Positions 53,096 through 61,077 of a stretch of 64,000 nt of DNA are shown in pieces; the first letter of the stretch is position 1, and the number at the start of each line of letters is the position of its first letter. The notes beneath the pieces were generated by a model. That model was given only the letters and a program-made list of their open reading frames with translations, had not been told where the DNA came from and made no database searches. Location: the NCBI RefSeq assembly GCF_021730615.1, contig NZ_JAJLMN010000001.1:3545501-3609500 (forward strand), given 5' to 3'. This stretch comes from Lichenibacterium dinghuense (GTDB lineage Bacteria; Pseudomonadota; Alphaproteobacteria; Rhizobiales; Beijerinckiaceae). A program made the position numbers and the translations under genes.

Positions 53096-54781
53096 TCAGG
53101 CGAGGCGGTGTACGCGCGCCTCGTAGGGCCCGAGGTCGGCCGCGGCGTCGCCCTCGGGATAGTTGCCGATCAGCCGCCCGCCGAAGCGGGCGCCCGCCGG
53201 CGTCGGGCAGGGCACCCGGTCGGTCGAGAAGTTGCAGACGACGAACAGCCGCTCGTCCCCTCGCTGCCGCGTGTAGGCCCAGAGCCGCGGGTCGGCCGCG
53301 ACGCGCGCGTAGCGGCCGTCAACGATGACGGGCTCGGCCTTCCGCAGCGCGATCAGCCGCCGGTAATGGTTCAGCACCGAATGCGGGTCGGCCCGCTCGG
53401 CCGCGACGTTGACCTGCGCGTGGTTCGGGTTGACCGCGATCCAGGGCGCGCCGGCCGTGAAGCCCGCGCCCGGCGAGGCGTCCCACTGCATCGGCGTGCG
53501 GGCGTTGTCGCGCGAGCGGAAGGCGATCTTCTCCAGCGCTTCGGCGACGGAGAACCCCTGGTTCTCCGTGAGCTCCGAAAAGGCGGCGATCGATTCGAGG
53601 TCGCGGTAGTCCGACAGCGCCGCGAAGGGCGCGTTGGTCATGCCGATCTCCTCGCCCTGGTAGACGAAGGGCGTGCCCTTCAGCAGGTGCAGTGCGGTGG
53701 CCAGCATGGTGGCGCCCTCGCGGCGGTAGCGCGGGTCCGGCGCGAAGCGCGACACGGCGCGCGGCTGGTCGTGGTTGTTCAGGTAGAGGCAGTTCCAGCC
53801 CCGGTCGGCCAGCGCCTCCTGCCAGTGTGACAGCACGTCGACGAGCCGCCCGGGCGCGAAGGGCAGGCGGTGCCACTTCGTCGCGAAGCCGTGGCGCTCC
53901 ATGTCGACGTCGACGTGCTCGAAGGCGATGATCATGGAGAAGAAGCCGCTCCCCGCGTCGGTCACCGCCGCGGCGAAGTCGGCCGAGCCGAGCGCCGCCT
54001 CGCCCACCGTCATGACGTCGTAGTGCGACAGCACCTCGCGCTTCATCTCGCCGTAGAACTCCAGGAGGCGCGGCCCCGGCATGAAGTATCGCGGTGCGAA
54101 GACGTGCTGCAGGCCCTCCGGGTTGTCGCCGTCCGGGAAGCGCTGGTCCTTCGAGATGGCGTTGATGACGTCCATGCGGAAGCCGTCGACGCCGCGGTCG
54201 AGCCACCACCGCATCGTGTCGTAGACGGCGGCGCGCAGGCCGGGGTTCTCCCAGTTGAGGTCGGGCTGCTTCTTCGAGAAGAGGTGGAGGTACCAGTCGC
54301 CCGTCGCCGCGTCCCGCTCCCAGGCGCCCCCGCCGAAGATGGCGGCCCAGTTGTTGGGCGGCCCCTCGCCGCGGCCCTCACGCCACACGTAGAAGTCCCG
54401 GTAGGGGCTGTCGCGCCGCGCGCGCGAGGACTGGAACCAGCGGTGCTCGTCGGACGAGTGGTTGACCACGAGGTCCATGACGATCCGCATGCCGCGGGCG
54501 TGCAGCCCGGCCGCGAGCTCGTCCCAGTCGGCCAGCGTGCCGAACTGCGGGTCGATGCCGCGGTAGTCGCTGACGTCGTAGCCGTTGTCGTCCTGCGGCG
54601 ACGGGTAGACGGGCGACAGCCACACGACCGTGACGCCGAGGTCCTGGAGGTAGTCGAGCTTCTCGATGATGCCGCGGATGTCGCCGACGCCGTCCCCGTC
54701 CGAGTCGCGGAACGAGCGCGGGTAGATCTGGTAGACGACGGCGTCCTTCCACCAAGCCGTGCGGGTATCGTGATGCTCCAT
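53096..54781 (-). CDS. GH13 alpha-glucosidase
   Basis: A 561-residue (alpha/beta)8-barrel glucosidase of the oligo-1,6-glucosidase/alpha-glucosidase group. Conserved regions are DLVVNHSSDEHRWF, DGFRMDVIN (nucleophile Asp), MTVGEAA (acid Glu) and LNNHDQPRAVSRF (third Asp), with the GH13 start WWKDAVVYQIYPRSF. No signal peptide, so cytoplasmic. ATG at 54781 has GAAGGAG 10 bp ahead; that SD lies inside the last codons of the split DUF4276 gene, so the gene was probably read as part of, or after, that transcript. Confidence 0.92.
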   Translation of the reverse strand: MEHHDTRTAWWKDAVVYQIYPRSFRDSDGDGVGDIRGIIEKLDYLQDLGVTVVWLSPVYPSPQDDNGYDVSDYRGIDPQFGTLADWDELAAGLHARGMRIVMDLVVNHSSDEHRWFQSSRARRDSPYRDFYVWREGRGEGPPNNWAAIFGGGAWERDAATGDWYLHLFSKKQPDLNWENPGLRAAVYDTMRWWLDRGVDGFRMDVINAISKDQRFPDGDNPEGLQHVFAPRYFMPGPRLLEFYGEMKREVLSHYDVMTVGEAALGSADFAAAVTDAGSGFFSMIIAFEHVDVDMERHGFATKWHRLPFAPGRLVDVLSHWQEALADRGWNCLYLNNHDQPRAVSRFAPDPRYRREGATMLATALHLLKGTPFVYQGEEIGMTNAPFAALSDYRDLESIAAFSELTENQGFSVAEALEKIAFRSRDNARTPMQWDASPGAGFTAGAPWIAVNPNHAQVNVAAERADPHSVLNHYRRLIALRKAEPVIVDGRYARVAADPRLWAYTRQRGDERLFVVCNFSTDRVPCPTPAGARFGGRLIGNYPEGDAAADLGPYEARVHRLA

Positions 54782-55045
54782 GGGAATCATGCTCCTTCGC
54801 CGGCAGCCCGTGGCCCCGTGGTCAGCCGCAGCAGCGCGTCCCTGAGTTTCTGGAAGCTGGGCGAGGCATTCGCACTCGGGTCCATCCGCGGCGCGATCCG
54901 GCTGGCCCAATCGTGCTTGGCAGCCCCCTCGGCCGGGAAGCCGCCGCGCTTGAGGGCCGCGCGGCCGCCGTGATGGATGGCGTCGGCCAACGTTTCCCAG
55001 GTATCGCAGACAGCGTCCTGGACGTAGCGGGCGAGAACGTCCTGC

Positions 55046-55825
55046 CTAGGCGGTGTGGACGAATTTGACCAAGCACAGTCCTGCGGCGAAAGCGACGATG
55101 GATCGGAAGTTTCTTGCGGTCTTCTCGCATCGGAGGGCGACGCGCTTGAAGCGCTTCAGCCGACCGATGCCCTGCTCGATGCGGGCCCGGGCCTTGTAAA
55201 GGGTGCGAGCGAAGAAGGCCGGCTTGTTCTTCTCGTTCGCTTTGTGGGGGATCACAGGGGCGATACCGCGCGTCCTCGCGGCGTCTCGGTTGGCTTTGCT
55301 GGCATAGCCCTTGTCGCAGATCACGGCACGGGGCTGAAGATCGGGGCCGATGTCGAGCAGGGTTTCGAAGTGTCGCCCGTCGGAAGCTTCACCGCCGGTC
55401 AGATCAAAGGCGATGATGTCGCCGGAAGCGTCGGACTTGGCATGGATCTTCGTGGTGAAGCCGCCGCGAGAGCGACCGAGGGCTTGTCCGTGCTGCCCCT
55501 TTGCGCCGGCTGCCGACACATGGGCGCGCACGATAGTCGAGTCGAACATCTGAACGAGATGAGCGGTGTCGCTCATCGACGCGAGCGTGTCGAAGAAGGC
55601 TTCGAACACGCCGGCCTGGCTTAACCGATCAAACCGCTTCCACACGCTGTTCCACAAACCGAAGCGCTCGGGCAAAGCGCGCCAGCGAACATTTTCGACG
55701 CTGAAAAAATGAAGCGCTTCAAGAAAAAGCCGATCATCTGTTGCCTTCCGTCCCCGCCGGGGAAGGCAGGCGCGGAACACCGCGAGTGTATGCGTCCAGT
55801 CTTGCTCCGTCATTCGCGTCGACAT
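55046..55825 (-). CDS. IS5-family DDE transposase
   Basis: A 259-residue transposase in one frame. The DDE residues are in VQMFDSTIVRAHVSAAG, AVICDKGYASKANRDAARTRG and KARARIEQGIGRLKRFKRVALRCEKT (Y-2-R-3-E-6-K pattern). ATG at 55825 follows GGGGTGAG at proper spacing; an ATG at 55855 is less likely. The stop TAG is not supplied by the element: it is formed by the flanking CTAG target copy. A CCCCGA/TCGGGG hairpin at 55836-55852 overlaps the SD and might limit translation from outside transcripts. Confidence 0.93.
   Translation of the reverse strand: MSTRMTEQDWTHTLAVFRACLPRRGRKATDDRLFLEALHFFSVENVRWRALPERFGLWNSVWKRFDRLSQAGVFEAFFDTLASMSDTAHLVQMFDSTIVRAHVSAAGAKGQHGQALGRSRGGFTTKIHAKSDASGDIIAFDLTGGEASDGRHFETLLDIGPDLQPRAVICDKGYASKANRDAARTRGIAPVIPHKANEKNKPAFFARTLYKARARIEQGIGRLKRFKRVALRCEKTARNFRSIVAFAAGLCLVKFVHTA
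55050..55066 (+). repeat. Left terminal inverted repeat of the IS5-type element
   Basis: 17 bp, GCGGTGTGGACGAATTT; pairs with the right end at 55906-55922 with one mismatch. Confidence 0.9.
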
Positions 55826-55905
55826 CGATCTCACCCCCCGAATGCCTCGGGGCATGAGAATCAGACCTGAGCCAGCAAGGGAATCCCCAAAAGCGTTGCT
55901 GCTCT

Positions 55906-55922
55906 AAATTCGTCCACACGGC
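55906..55922 (-). repeat. Right terminal inverted repeat of the IS5-type element
   Basis: 17 bp, inward reading GCCGTGTGGACGAATTT; followed outside by CTAG and the rest of the DUF4276 coding sequence. Confidence 0.9.
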
Positions 55923-56324
55923 CTAGCTTTCGGGTAAGCATCGAGCAACGCCCTTCGGTCGCCGAGGTACCAAGCCTCGATTTCCTCAATGGCCAAGCGA
56001 AACACGACGGGTATCGTAGACTCATCCGGCACCAGAGTCGCTTTAAGCTCGGTGAGAAACGCTTTGCAGTCTCGCCTGTCCGCGTCCACGACGACGACCA
56101 CCCCGTCGATTCCCGGTGTCCGTCCGTAGCCTTGCAGCACCGTCGGAAGCCGGTCGAGCAGAATGCGTTTGGCAGCATCGTGCCCGCTCTTGAGGCCCTT
56201 CGGTAGATGTCCGACGCCTTTGTAGGCGATGATCCTCCATGTGTGCGGAGCCCCATGCGATCCGAGGATTGCCGGGACTATGCTCTCCAACAACCTTTTT
56301 CCCGAGCTGTCCTCGATCAGGATC

Positions 56325-57572
56325 TCAAGGTGCATGGGGGCTTCCATCAAGGTACTCACTGTACCACAGCGATCCCAATGGGAGCCCTTGCTCGACGAGA
56401 TTGTTGACGACGGGATAATCCGACGCCCGCGTGACCTTGGAGAACCCGTTCTCGTCCTTTTCGAGAAACCATACCTCCCTAGGCAGGAGCGCGTCGACGA
56501 AGTAGGGCTGATGTGTCGTGACCACGATTTGCGGATCGCCCTTCCTGCCCGTCGCATGCTCGCGAAACTCCTGCGCCAGCAGCGCGAGCATCTGATGATA
56601 GAGCCCGTTCTCGGGCTCCTCGATGCAGATGAACGGGGGAGGATCTGGATCTTCTAGCAGGAGCAGATAGGCGAAAAGCTTCAGCGTTCCATCGGACATC
56701 TGCTGCGCGTAGAATGGGTCTTTGAAAGCTCCGCTGCCGAAGCGGAGCAGCACTCGACGATCTTCAGTGACGTGTGTGTCGATACGATCGATCCCCGGAA
56801 TCTTCGCCGAGATCCGAGACAGGATGGTTTTGAAGCGGTCGCTGTGCTCCCGTTCCATGAACTGCACGACGTTACCGATGTTGTCGCCATGCATGTTCAG
56901 ATGTCTCTGCGGACCAGCGGTCGGGAGCGACCGTGCGGCGTCCGGCTGGAAGTAGGACAGATACCAGCCCTTGAGGAAATCCCTGAAACCTGTGATCCTC
57001 GGGTGCTCCTTCAGCGTGCCGAGCGTGGCTATGCCGAGTTGTCGAAGGTCGGTCAGTTCGACGGCTTCCCGCGCCGGGTCTTCCTCCTGACCGGGAGCAG
57101 CCTCCACTGCGACCTCGCCAGCCCAGACCGCACCCTTGCCACCATCCAAGCGAAGGAACGGAAAAGGGCGCCCGTGACTCACATTCTGGCGCCCTTGCAG
57201 CAGACTTTCCGAATGCACGTAAGGACGGCCTGATCGGTCGAGGCCTATCGCGAGTTCGTATGTTATCGGCCTCTGTTTTTTCGCTTCACGATAGTATAGC
57301 TCGAAACGGATCGGATCATCGCTCCCTGCAGAGCGAAGACGGTCATAACCACCTCGCCCATGGGCTTCGCAGGCACCCTCGACGCCGAGCGATAAGCAGT
57401 CGGATACGAAACCGAACGCGTCGAACAACGTGCTTTTTCCGGTTCCGTTCTTGCCGATCACTGCTGTAAAGGGCGTGAGCGGCTCTGACTGCTGTTGGGA
57501 GCGAGTCTTGCCGAGGGTTACATCCCGCAGAGCGCGGTAGTTCTGGATTCGAAACCCTTCGATCTGCGGCAC
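56325..57572 (-). CDS. AAA-family (OLD/RecF-like) ATPase of a two-gene module with DUF4276
   Basis: A 415-residue SMC/ABC-fold ATPase. It opens PQIEGFRIQNYRALRDVTLG, with Walker A GKNGTGKS at residues 40-47, a signature-like QMSDGTLKLFAYL, Walker B FICIEEPENGLYHQ near residue 315 and the H-switch THQPYFVDAL, the pattern of the AAA_21/OLD-type group. The GTG at 57572 is used since GGAG lies upstream and families of this kind start right before the first strand; ATG at 57689 would add 39 residues of low likelihood. It overlaps the DUF4276 gene by 11 bp and is much less G+C rich than the flanking genes. A sensor or NTPase role in phage defence is inferred from comparable pairs. Confidence 0.85.
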   Translation of the reverse strand: MPQIEGFRIQNYRALRDVTLGKTRSQQQSEPLTPFTAVIGKNGTGKSTLFDAFGFVSDCLSLGVEGACEAHGRGGYDRLRSAGSDDPIRFELYYREAKKQRPITYELAIGLDRSGRPYVHSESLLQGRQNVSHGRPFPFLRLDGGKGAVWAGEVAVEAAPGQEEDPAREAVELTDLRQLGIATLGTLKEHPRITGFRDFLKGWYLSYFQPDAARSLPTAGPQRHLNMHGDNIGNVVQFMEREHSDRFKTILSRISAKIPGIDRIDTHVTEDRRVLLRFGSGAFKDPFYAQQMSDGTLKLFAYLLLLEDPDPPPFICIEEPENGLYHQMLALLAQEFREHATGRKGDPQIVVTTHQPYFVDALLPREVWFLEKDENGFSKVTRASDYPVVNNLVEQGLPLGSLWYSEYLDGSPHAP

Positions 57573-57725
57573 ACGTGGCTCCAACCCGGATAGGCTCGGC
57601 CCACCTTCGGCTTGCGAGCCCGATTTCGGTGGAATAGCACGCCGCCGCGGAGAATGCCTGTGGGCCATTCTCCGCGCAAGGTCAGTCATCCAGATGAAAC
57701 ATCCGATGAGGGTCGGCTCGGCCGT

Positions 57726-57962
57726 TCAGAACGCCTTGAAGGTGATCACCGTCCGCGTGTCGGCGATGCCGGGGATCGGCTGCACGCGCTCGCCCACGAA
57801 GCGGCCGATGTCGGCCCCCGCGTCGACGTAGAACTTCGCCAGGATGTCGAAGTCGCCCGCCGTCGAGTAGATCTCGGAGGCGATCTCGGCCTCGGCGAGG
57901 GCGCTGGCCACCGCGTAGGTCCGCCCCAGCGCGCATTTGATCTGGACGAAGAAGCACTGCAT
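57726..57962 (-). CDS. Stand-alone Lrp/AsnC ligand-binding (RAM) domain protein
   Basis: A 78-residue protein that is just the RAM/AsnC effector domain without a helix-turn-helix: MQCFFVQIKCALGRTYAVASALAEAEIASEIYSTAGDFDILAKFYV (region named to show its extent) and then GRFVGERVQPIPGIADTRTVITFKAF. Such proteins form ring-like oligomers and bind amino acids. The ATG at 57962 is favoured by AGGATGG upstream. It lies between the accessory ATPase module and the 330-aa protein. Confidence 0.88.
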   Translation of the reverse strand: MQCFFVQIKCALGRTYAVASALAEAEIASEIYSTAGDFDILAKFYVDAGADIGRFVGERVQPIPGIADTRTVITFKAF

Positions 57963-57994
57963 GCCGGCCATCCTGCGAGGCGCCGGCGGCGGCG

Positions 57995-58987
57995 TCAATG
58001 CGCCATCACCTCGACGTCGCGGTCGCGCGCCGACTGGACCTTGAACTCGGACTGGAAGGTCTTGCCGGCGTGGCGCGCGATGGCGACGTAGTCGCCCTCC
58101 GCCAGCACCAGCGACGGGAAGGCGCCGATCAACTCGCGGATCACGTCGCCGCCCGGCGTCAGCACCGTGAAGGAGGTGTTGGCCAGCGCCTCGCCGCCCG
58201 GCGCGTTGACGAGCTTCAGGGTCAGCATGGCGGCGCGGTGCTTCACGTTGGCGAGCAGCAGCTTGCCGGCCTGGACGCGCAGGTCCGCCGCCACGGTGGA
58301 GTTGGTGCTCGACACCGGCGTCAGCGAGCCCACGCCCTCCGTGTCGAGGTAGGTCGACACGATGTGGTAGCTGCCTTCGGGCAGGCAGATCACCTGGGCC
58401 GGCTTGGCGCCCGCGACGACGAGCTTGGCTTCCGGGTTGTTGTGGTCGGGCACGTAGATGCTGATCGACAGCCGGTCGGCCGGGATGGCGGCGTCGCCCA
58501 GCGTGCCGTCGACCTCGATGGCGCCGGCGTTGAGGTTGAACCGCTCGCTCGCCACGCGGTCGGCCACGTCCACCCGCTTCATCGTGCCGGCGTAGCCGTA
58601 GGCGGCGTGCACGATGTAGCGCCCGTCCGGCAGGTCGAAGGTCGGCTGGGGATCGGACGACTGGGCCACGACGGCGTGGGTGCCGTCCGGCTGCGCCGCG
58701 TCGGCGAAGACGCGCCAGGTCAGGCCCGAGCGCACCAGCGGCGGGTCTGCGGTCAGCGTGGCGCTGAGGTGGAGGATGCCGTGGCCGGGCTGCGGGACCT
58801 CGGCGCCGCCCCCGCCCGGACCCGGAGCCGCGGGCTGCACCTGCGGGGCCGGCTGGCCGCCGGGCGCCACCTGGGCCGGCAGGGGCGGGCGCGCCGGCAC
58901 GGGCTGCGGCTGCTGAGCGCGGGCCGCCGGGCCCGGCGCGGCGAGGCAGAGCAGGGCGGCGAGGCTGGCGGGGGCGGTGCGGTTCAT
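57995..58987 (-). CDS. Secreted beta-rich hypothetical protein, 330 aa
   Basis: A 330-residue exported protein. Signal peptide of ~24 residues ends ARA-QQ, then a Pro/Gln/Gly-rich disordered stretch to about residue 70, then repeated beta-sandwich-like segments (TFDLPDGRYIVHAAYGYAGTMKRV, VICLPEGSYHIVSTYLDTEG, LVLAEGDYVAIARHAGKTFQSEF). The pattern x-L-P-x-G-x-Y recurs three times about 100 residues apart, which suggests tandem Ig/carboxypeptidase-regulatory-like modules. No named family. It is ~33 bp upstream of the RAM gene on the same strand. Confidence 0.7.
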   Translation of the reverse strand: MNRTAPASLAALLCLAAPGPAARAQQPQPVPARPPLPAQVAPGGQPAPQVQPAAPGPGGGGAEVPQPGHGILHLSATLTADPPLVRSGLTWRVFADAAQPDGTHAVVAQSSDPQPTFDLPDGRYIVHAAYGYAGTMKRVDVADRVASERFNLNAGAIEVDGTLGDAAIPADRLSISIYVPDHNNPEAKLVVAGAKPAQVICLPEGSYHIVSTYLDTEGVGSLTPVSSTNSTVAADLRVQAGKLLLANVKHRAAMLTLKLVNAPGGEALANTSFTVLTPGGDVIRELIGAFPSLVLAEGDYVAIARHAGKTFQSEFKVQSARDRDVEVMAH

Positions 58988-59097
58988 CGGGCCGGGGCGG
59001 GTGCTGGGGATCGGCGCCGCGATGCGGCACGATTCCGCCCGCATCAAGGCGCCGCGCCCGCCTTGATGGCGCCCGGCGCGCGTGCTCTGGAGGGCGC

Positions 59098-59670
59098 ATG
59101 ACCGACACCGACCCCACCATCGCGCTGCTGCGCCGCCGCCGCTCCGTCCCGCCCATGACGATGACGGGCCCCGGCCCGACCGCCGACGAGATGGACACGA
59201 TCCTGTCCCTCGCGGCCCGCGTGCCGGACCACGGCAAGCTCGCCCCCTGGCGCTTCATCGTCTTCGAGGGCGAGGGTCGCGCCCGCGCCGGCGAGGCCAT
59301 CGCGGGCGTCTTCGCCGCCGACAACCCGGACGCGCCGGCCAAGCGGATCGAGCTCGAGAAGGGGCGGCTCGGGCACGCCCCGACCGTGGTGGCCGTGGTG
59401 TCTCGCGCCGCGCCCCACGTGAAGATCCCCGAATGGGAGCAGCTCATGTCGGCGGGCGCGGCCTCGATGAACCTGATCGTGGCCGCCAATGCGCTCGGCT
59501 TCGCCACCGCCTGGCTCACCGAATGGTACAGCTACGACGCGCGCGTGGCCGCCGCGCTCGGCCTGCAGCCGCACGAGAAGCTCGCCGGCTTCGTCCACAT
59601 CGGGCGGCCGACCGTGGCGGTCGAGGACCGCGTGCGCCCCGTCCTGGCGGACGTCGTGTCCCGCTTCTGA
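59098..59670 (+). CDS. Nitroreductase-family flavoprotein
   Basis: A 190-residue FMN-dependent oxidoreductase. RRRSVPPMTMTGPG and ILSLAARVPDHGKLAPWRFIVF are the FMN-phosphate and entry motifs, GAASMNLIVAANALGFATAWLTEW the second FMN region. The subgroup resembles the YdjA-type single-domain nitroreductases. Physiological substrate unknown. Divergent from the 330-aa protein gene. Confidence 0.9.
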   Translation: MTDTDPTIALLRRRRSVPPMTMTGPGPTADEMDTILSLAARVPDHGKLAPWRFIVFEGEGRARAGEAIAGVFAADNPDAPAKRIELEKGRLGHAPTVVAVVSRAAPHVKIPEWEQLMSAGAASMNLIVAANALGFATAWLTEWYSYDARVAAALGLQPHEKLAGFVHIGRPTVAVEDRVRPVLADVVSRF

Positions 59671-59759
59671 ACGCCGCCGTGCGGTGCGGAATTAACCGCA
59701 ATTTTACCATGGTGGGTGGATTTTCGCGGCACACCGGATCGGTGCGCCGCGGAGGTCCC

Positions 59760-60962
59760 ATGCTGAGCCGTCAGTTCCTGTCCTGGGCGGAGCGCGCGCC
59801 CGCCGGAGACCGCGCCGAGGCGGCCGGCAACCTCGCCCGGGCCTGCCTCTACGCCGAGCTCGACCCGATCGAGCGCGGCGAGATGGAGCGCACGCTGACG
59901 TGCCTCCTCGACGACGCGTCCCCGCTGGTGCGCCGCGCCCTCGCCGAGGCCCTCGCGGGGGCGGCCGAGGCACCCCACCACCTCGTGGCCACCCTGGCCA
60001 ACGATCAGGCCGACATCGCAGCCCCCGTGCTGGCCCGCTCGCCCCTGCTGACCGACGCCGAACTCATCGACGCCGCGGCGCTCGGCGAGGGCCCGGCGCA
60101 ATGCGCCATCGCGTCCCGCCCGAACCTGTCCGCCGCCGTGGCGGGCGCGCTGGCGGAGGTCGGCTCCCTCGACGCCGTGCTGGTGCTGTGCCGCAACCCC
60201 GCCGCGGCGCTGGCCGACATCTCGATCCGCCGCATCCTGGAGCGGTTCGGCCGCGACGGCGACGTGCGCGAGGCGCTCGGCGCCCGCGCCGACCTCGGCC
60301 CGGCCCTGCGCCACGACCTCGTGGTCGCCACCGCCGACGCCCTGCGCGACTTCGTGACCGGCTGCGGCTGGATGGCGCCCGAGCGGGCGCGCCGCGTCGC
60401 CGCCGACGAGGCCGACCGCGCCGCGGTGGGCATCGCGGGGCGCCACGTCGAGGGCGACCTCGGCCGGCTCCGCTTCGCCGGCGCGCTGCGCCGCGCCGGC
60501 CGCCTGACGCCGGCCCTGATCATCCGGGCGCTGCTGAGCGGCGACCTCGGCCTGTTCGAGGCCTGCCTCGCGGAACTGGCCGGCCAGCCGCTGAGTCGCG
60601 TATCGGGCCTCGTGCGCCGCCACGACGGGCTCGCCTTCGCGGCGCTGGTGCGCTCGGCGGGCCTGCCCGACGGGCTGCTGCCCGTGCTCCGCACCGCGCT
60701 GGAGGCGCGCCGCCCGGCCGAGGCCGAGGTGCCCGCCATGCTGCGACGCGACGTCGTCGCCCGCGTGCTGGCGCGCTGCAGCCTCGACGCCGACCTGTCG
60801 GTGGCGGGCCTCACCGCCCTGCTGCGCCGCTTCGAATCGGAGGCCGCCCGCGCCGAAGGCCGCGCGTCCGCGCCGGCGCCGCGCGCCGGGGCCGACCGCC
60901 GCATCGAGCCGAGCTTCGGCGCGGCTCCCGAGCCGGTCATCGACCTCGACGTCGCGGCCTGA
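59760..60962 (+). CDS. DUF2336-domain protein
   Basis: A 400-residue, almost wholly helical protein matching DUF2336, a HEAT-like alphaproteobacterial family of unknown role. Repeated helical units (DDASPLVRRALAEALAGA, LANDQADIAAPVLARSPLLTDAELIDAA) fill the first 200 residues. The tail is disordered. Just upstream, GGAATTAACCGCAATTTTACC is conspicuously A/T rich and resembles a degenerate CtrA site (TTAA-N7-TTTA); this is a weak inference. Confidence 0.85.
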   Translation: MLSRQFLSWAERAPAGDRAEAAGNLARACLYAELDPIERGEMERTLTCLLDDASPLVRRALAEALAGAAEAPHHLVATLANDQADIAAPVLARSPLLTDAELIDAAALGEGPAQCAIASRPNLSAAVAGALAEVGSLDAVLVLCRNPAAALADISIRRILERFGRDGDVREALGARADLGPALRHDLVVATADALRDFVTGCGWMAPERARRVAADEADRAAVGIAGRHVEGDLGRLRFAGALRRAGRLTPALIIRALLSGDLGLFEACLAELAGQPLSRVSGLVRRHDGLAFAALVRSAGLPDGLLPVLRTALEARRPAEAEVPAMLRRDVVARVLARCSLDADLSVAGLTALLRRFESEAARAEGRASAPAPRAGADRRIEPSFGAAPEPVIDLDVAA

Positions 60963-60998
60963 CGCGCGCCCCGGGCCGACCGCCGGCTCCCCGCCCCC

Positions 60999-61019
60999 GT
61001 CTCCCGCCTGCGCGGGGAC
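60999..61019. repeat. REP-like palindrome, second copy
   Basis: GTCTCCCGCCTGCGCGGGGAC (GCG/CGC core) between two convergent genes; shares its core with 38407-38446. Confidence 0.55.
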
Positions 61020-61077
61020 GGCGTCGAGGGACGAACAGGGCCGAGACGTTGCGTCGTCGGTGTGAGCGGATCGATCC

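Larger units (their letters stand above)
55050..55922 (-). mobile_element. Complete IS5-family insertion sequence, 873 bp
   Basis: Terminal inverted repeats GCGGTGTGGACGAATTT (left, 55050-55066) and GCCGTGTGGACGAATTT (right, read inward from 55922) differ at one base. CTAG at 55046-55049 and 55923-55926 flanks it as the target duplication (a TA duplication inside CTAG is also possible). One transposase gene fills the element on the minus strand. It lies in the DUF4276 gene in the same direction as that gene. Both ends and the transposase are intact, so it may still be active. Confidence 0.93.
54787..56335 (-). pseudogene. DUF4276-family (TOPRIM-like) protein, split by an IS5-type element
   Basis: The two halves, 56335-55923 and 55045-54787, join across one CTAG copy to 672 bp, a clean 223-codon gene. 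TOPRIM-like features are Glu8 (LIEDSSGKRLLES), the DxD at Asp84/Asp86 (VVVVDADRRD) and the family segment IEEIEAWYLGD; the displaced half contains VCDTWETLADAIHHGG, also typical. The start ATG overlaps the ATPase gene by 11 bp and has GGAAG ahead of it. At present the first half runs into the insertion and stops at 55904 after ~143 residues. By analogy with TOPRIM partners in OLD, PARIS and Gabija systems, a nuclease effector is inferred. Lower G+C than the flanks. Confidence 0.88.

Noticed and set aside
59690-59711. CtrA box before the DUF2336 gene
   Set aside because: TTAA-N7-TTTA misses the second half-site; mentioned in the gene entry only.
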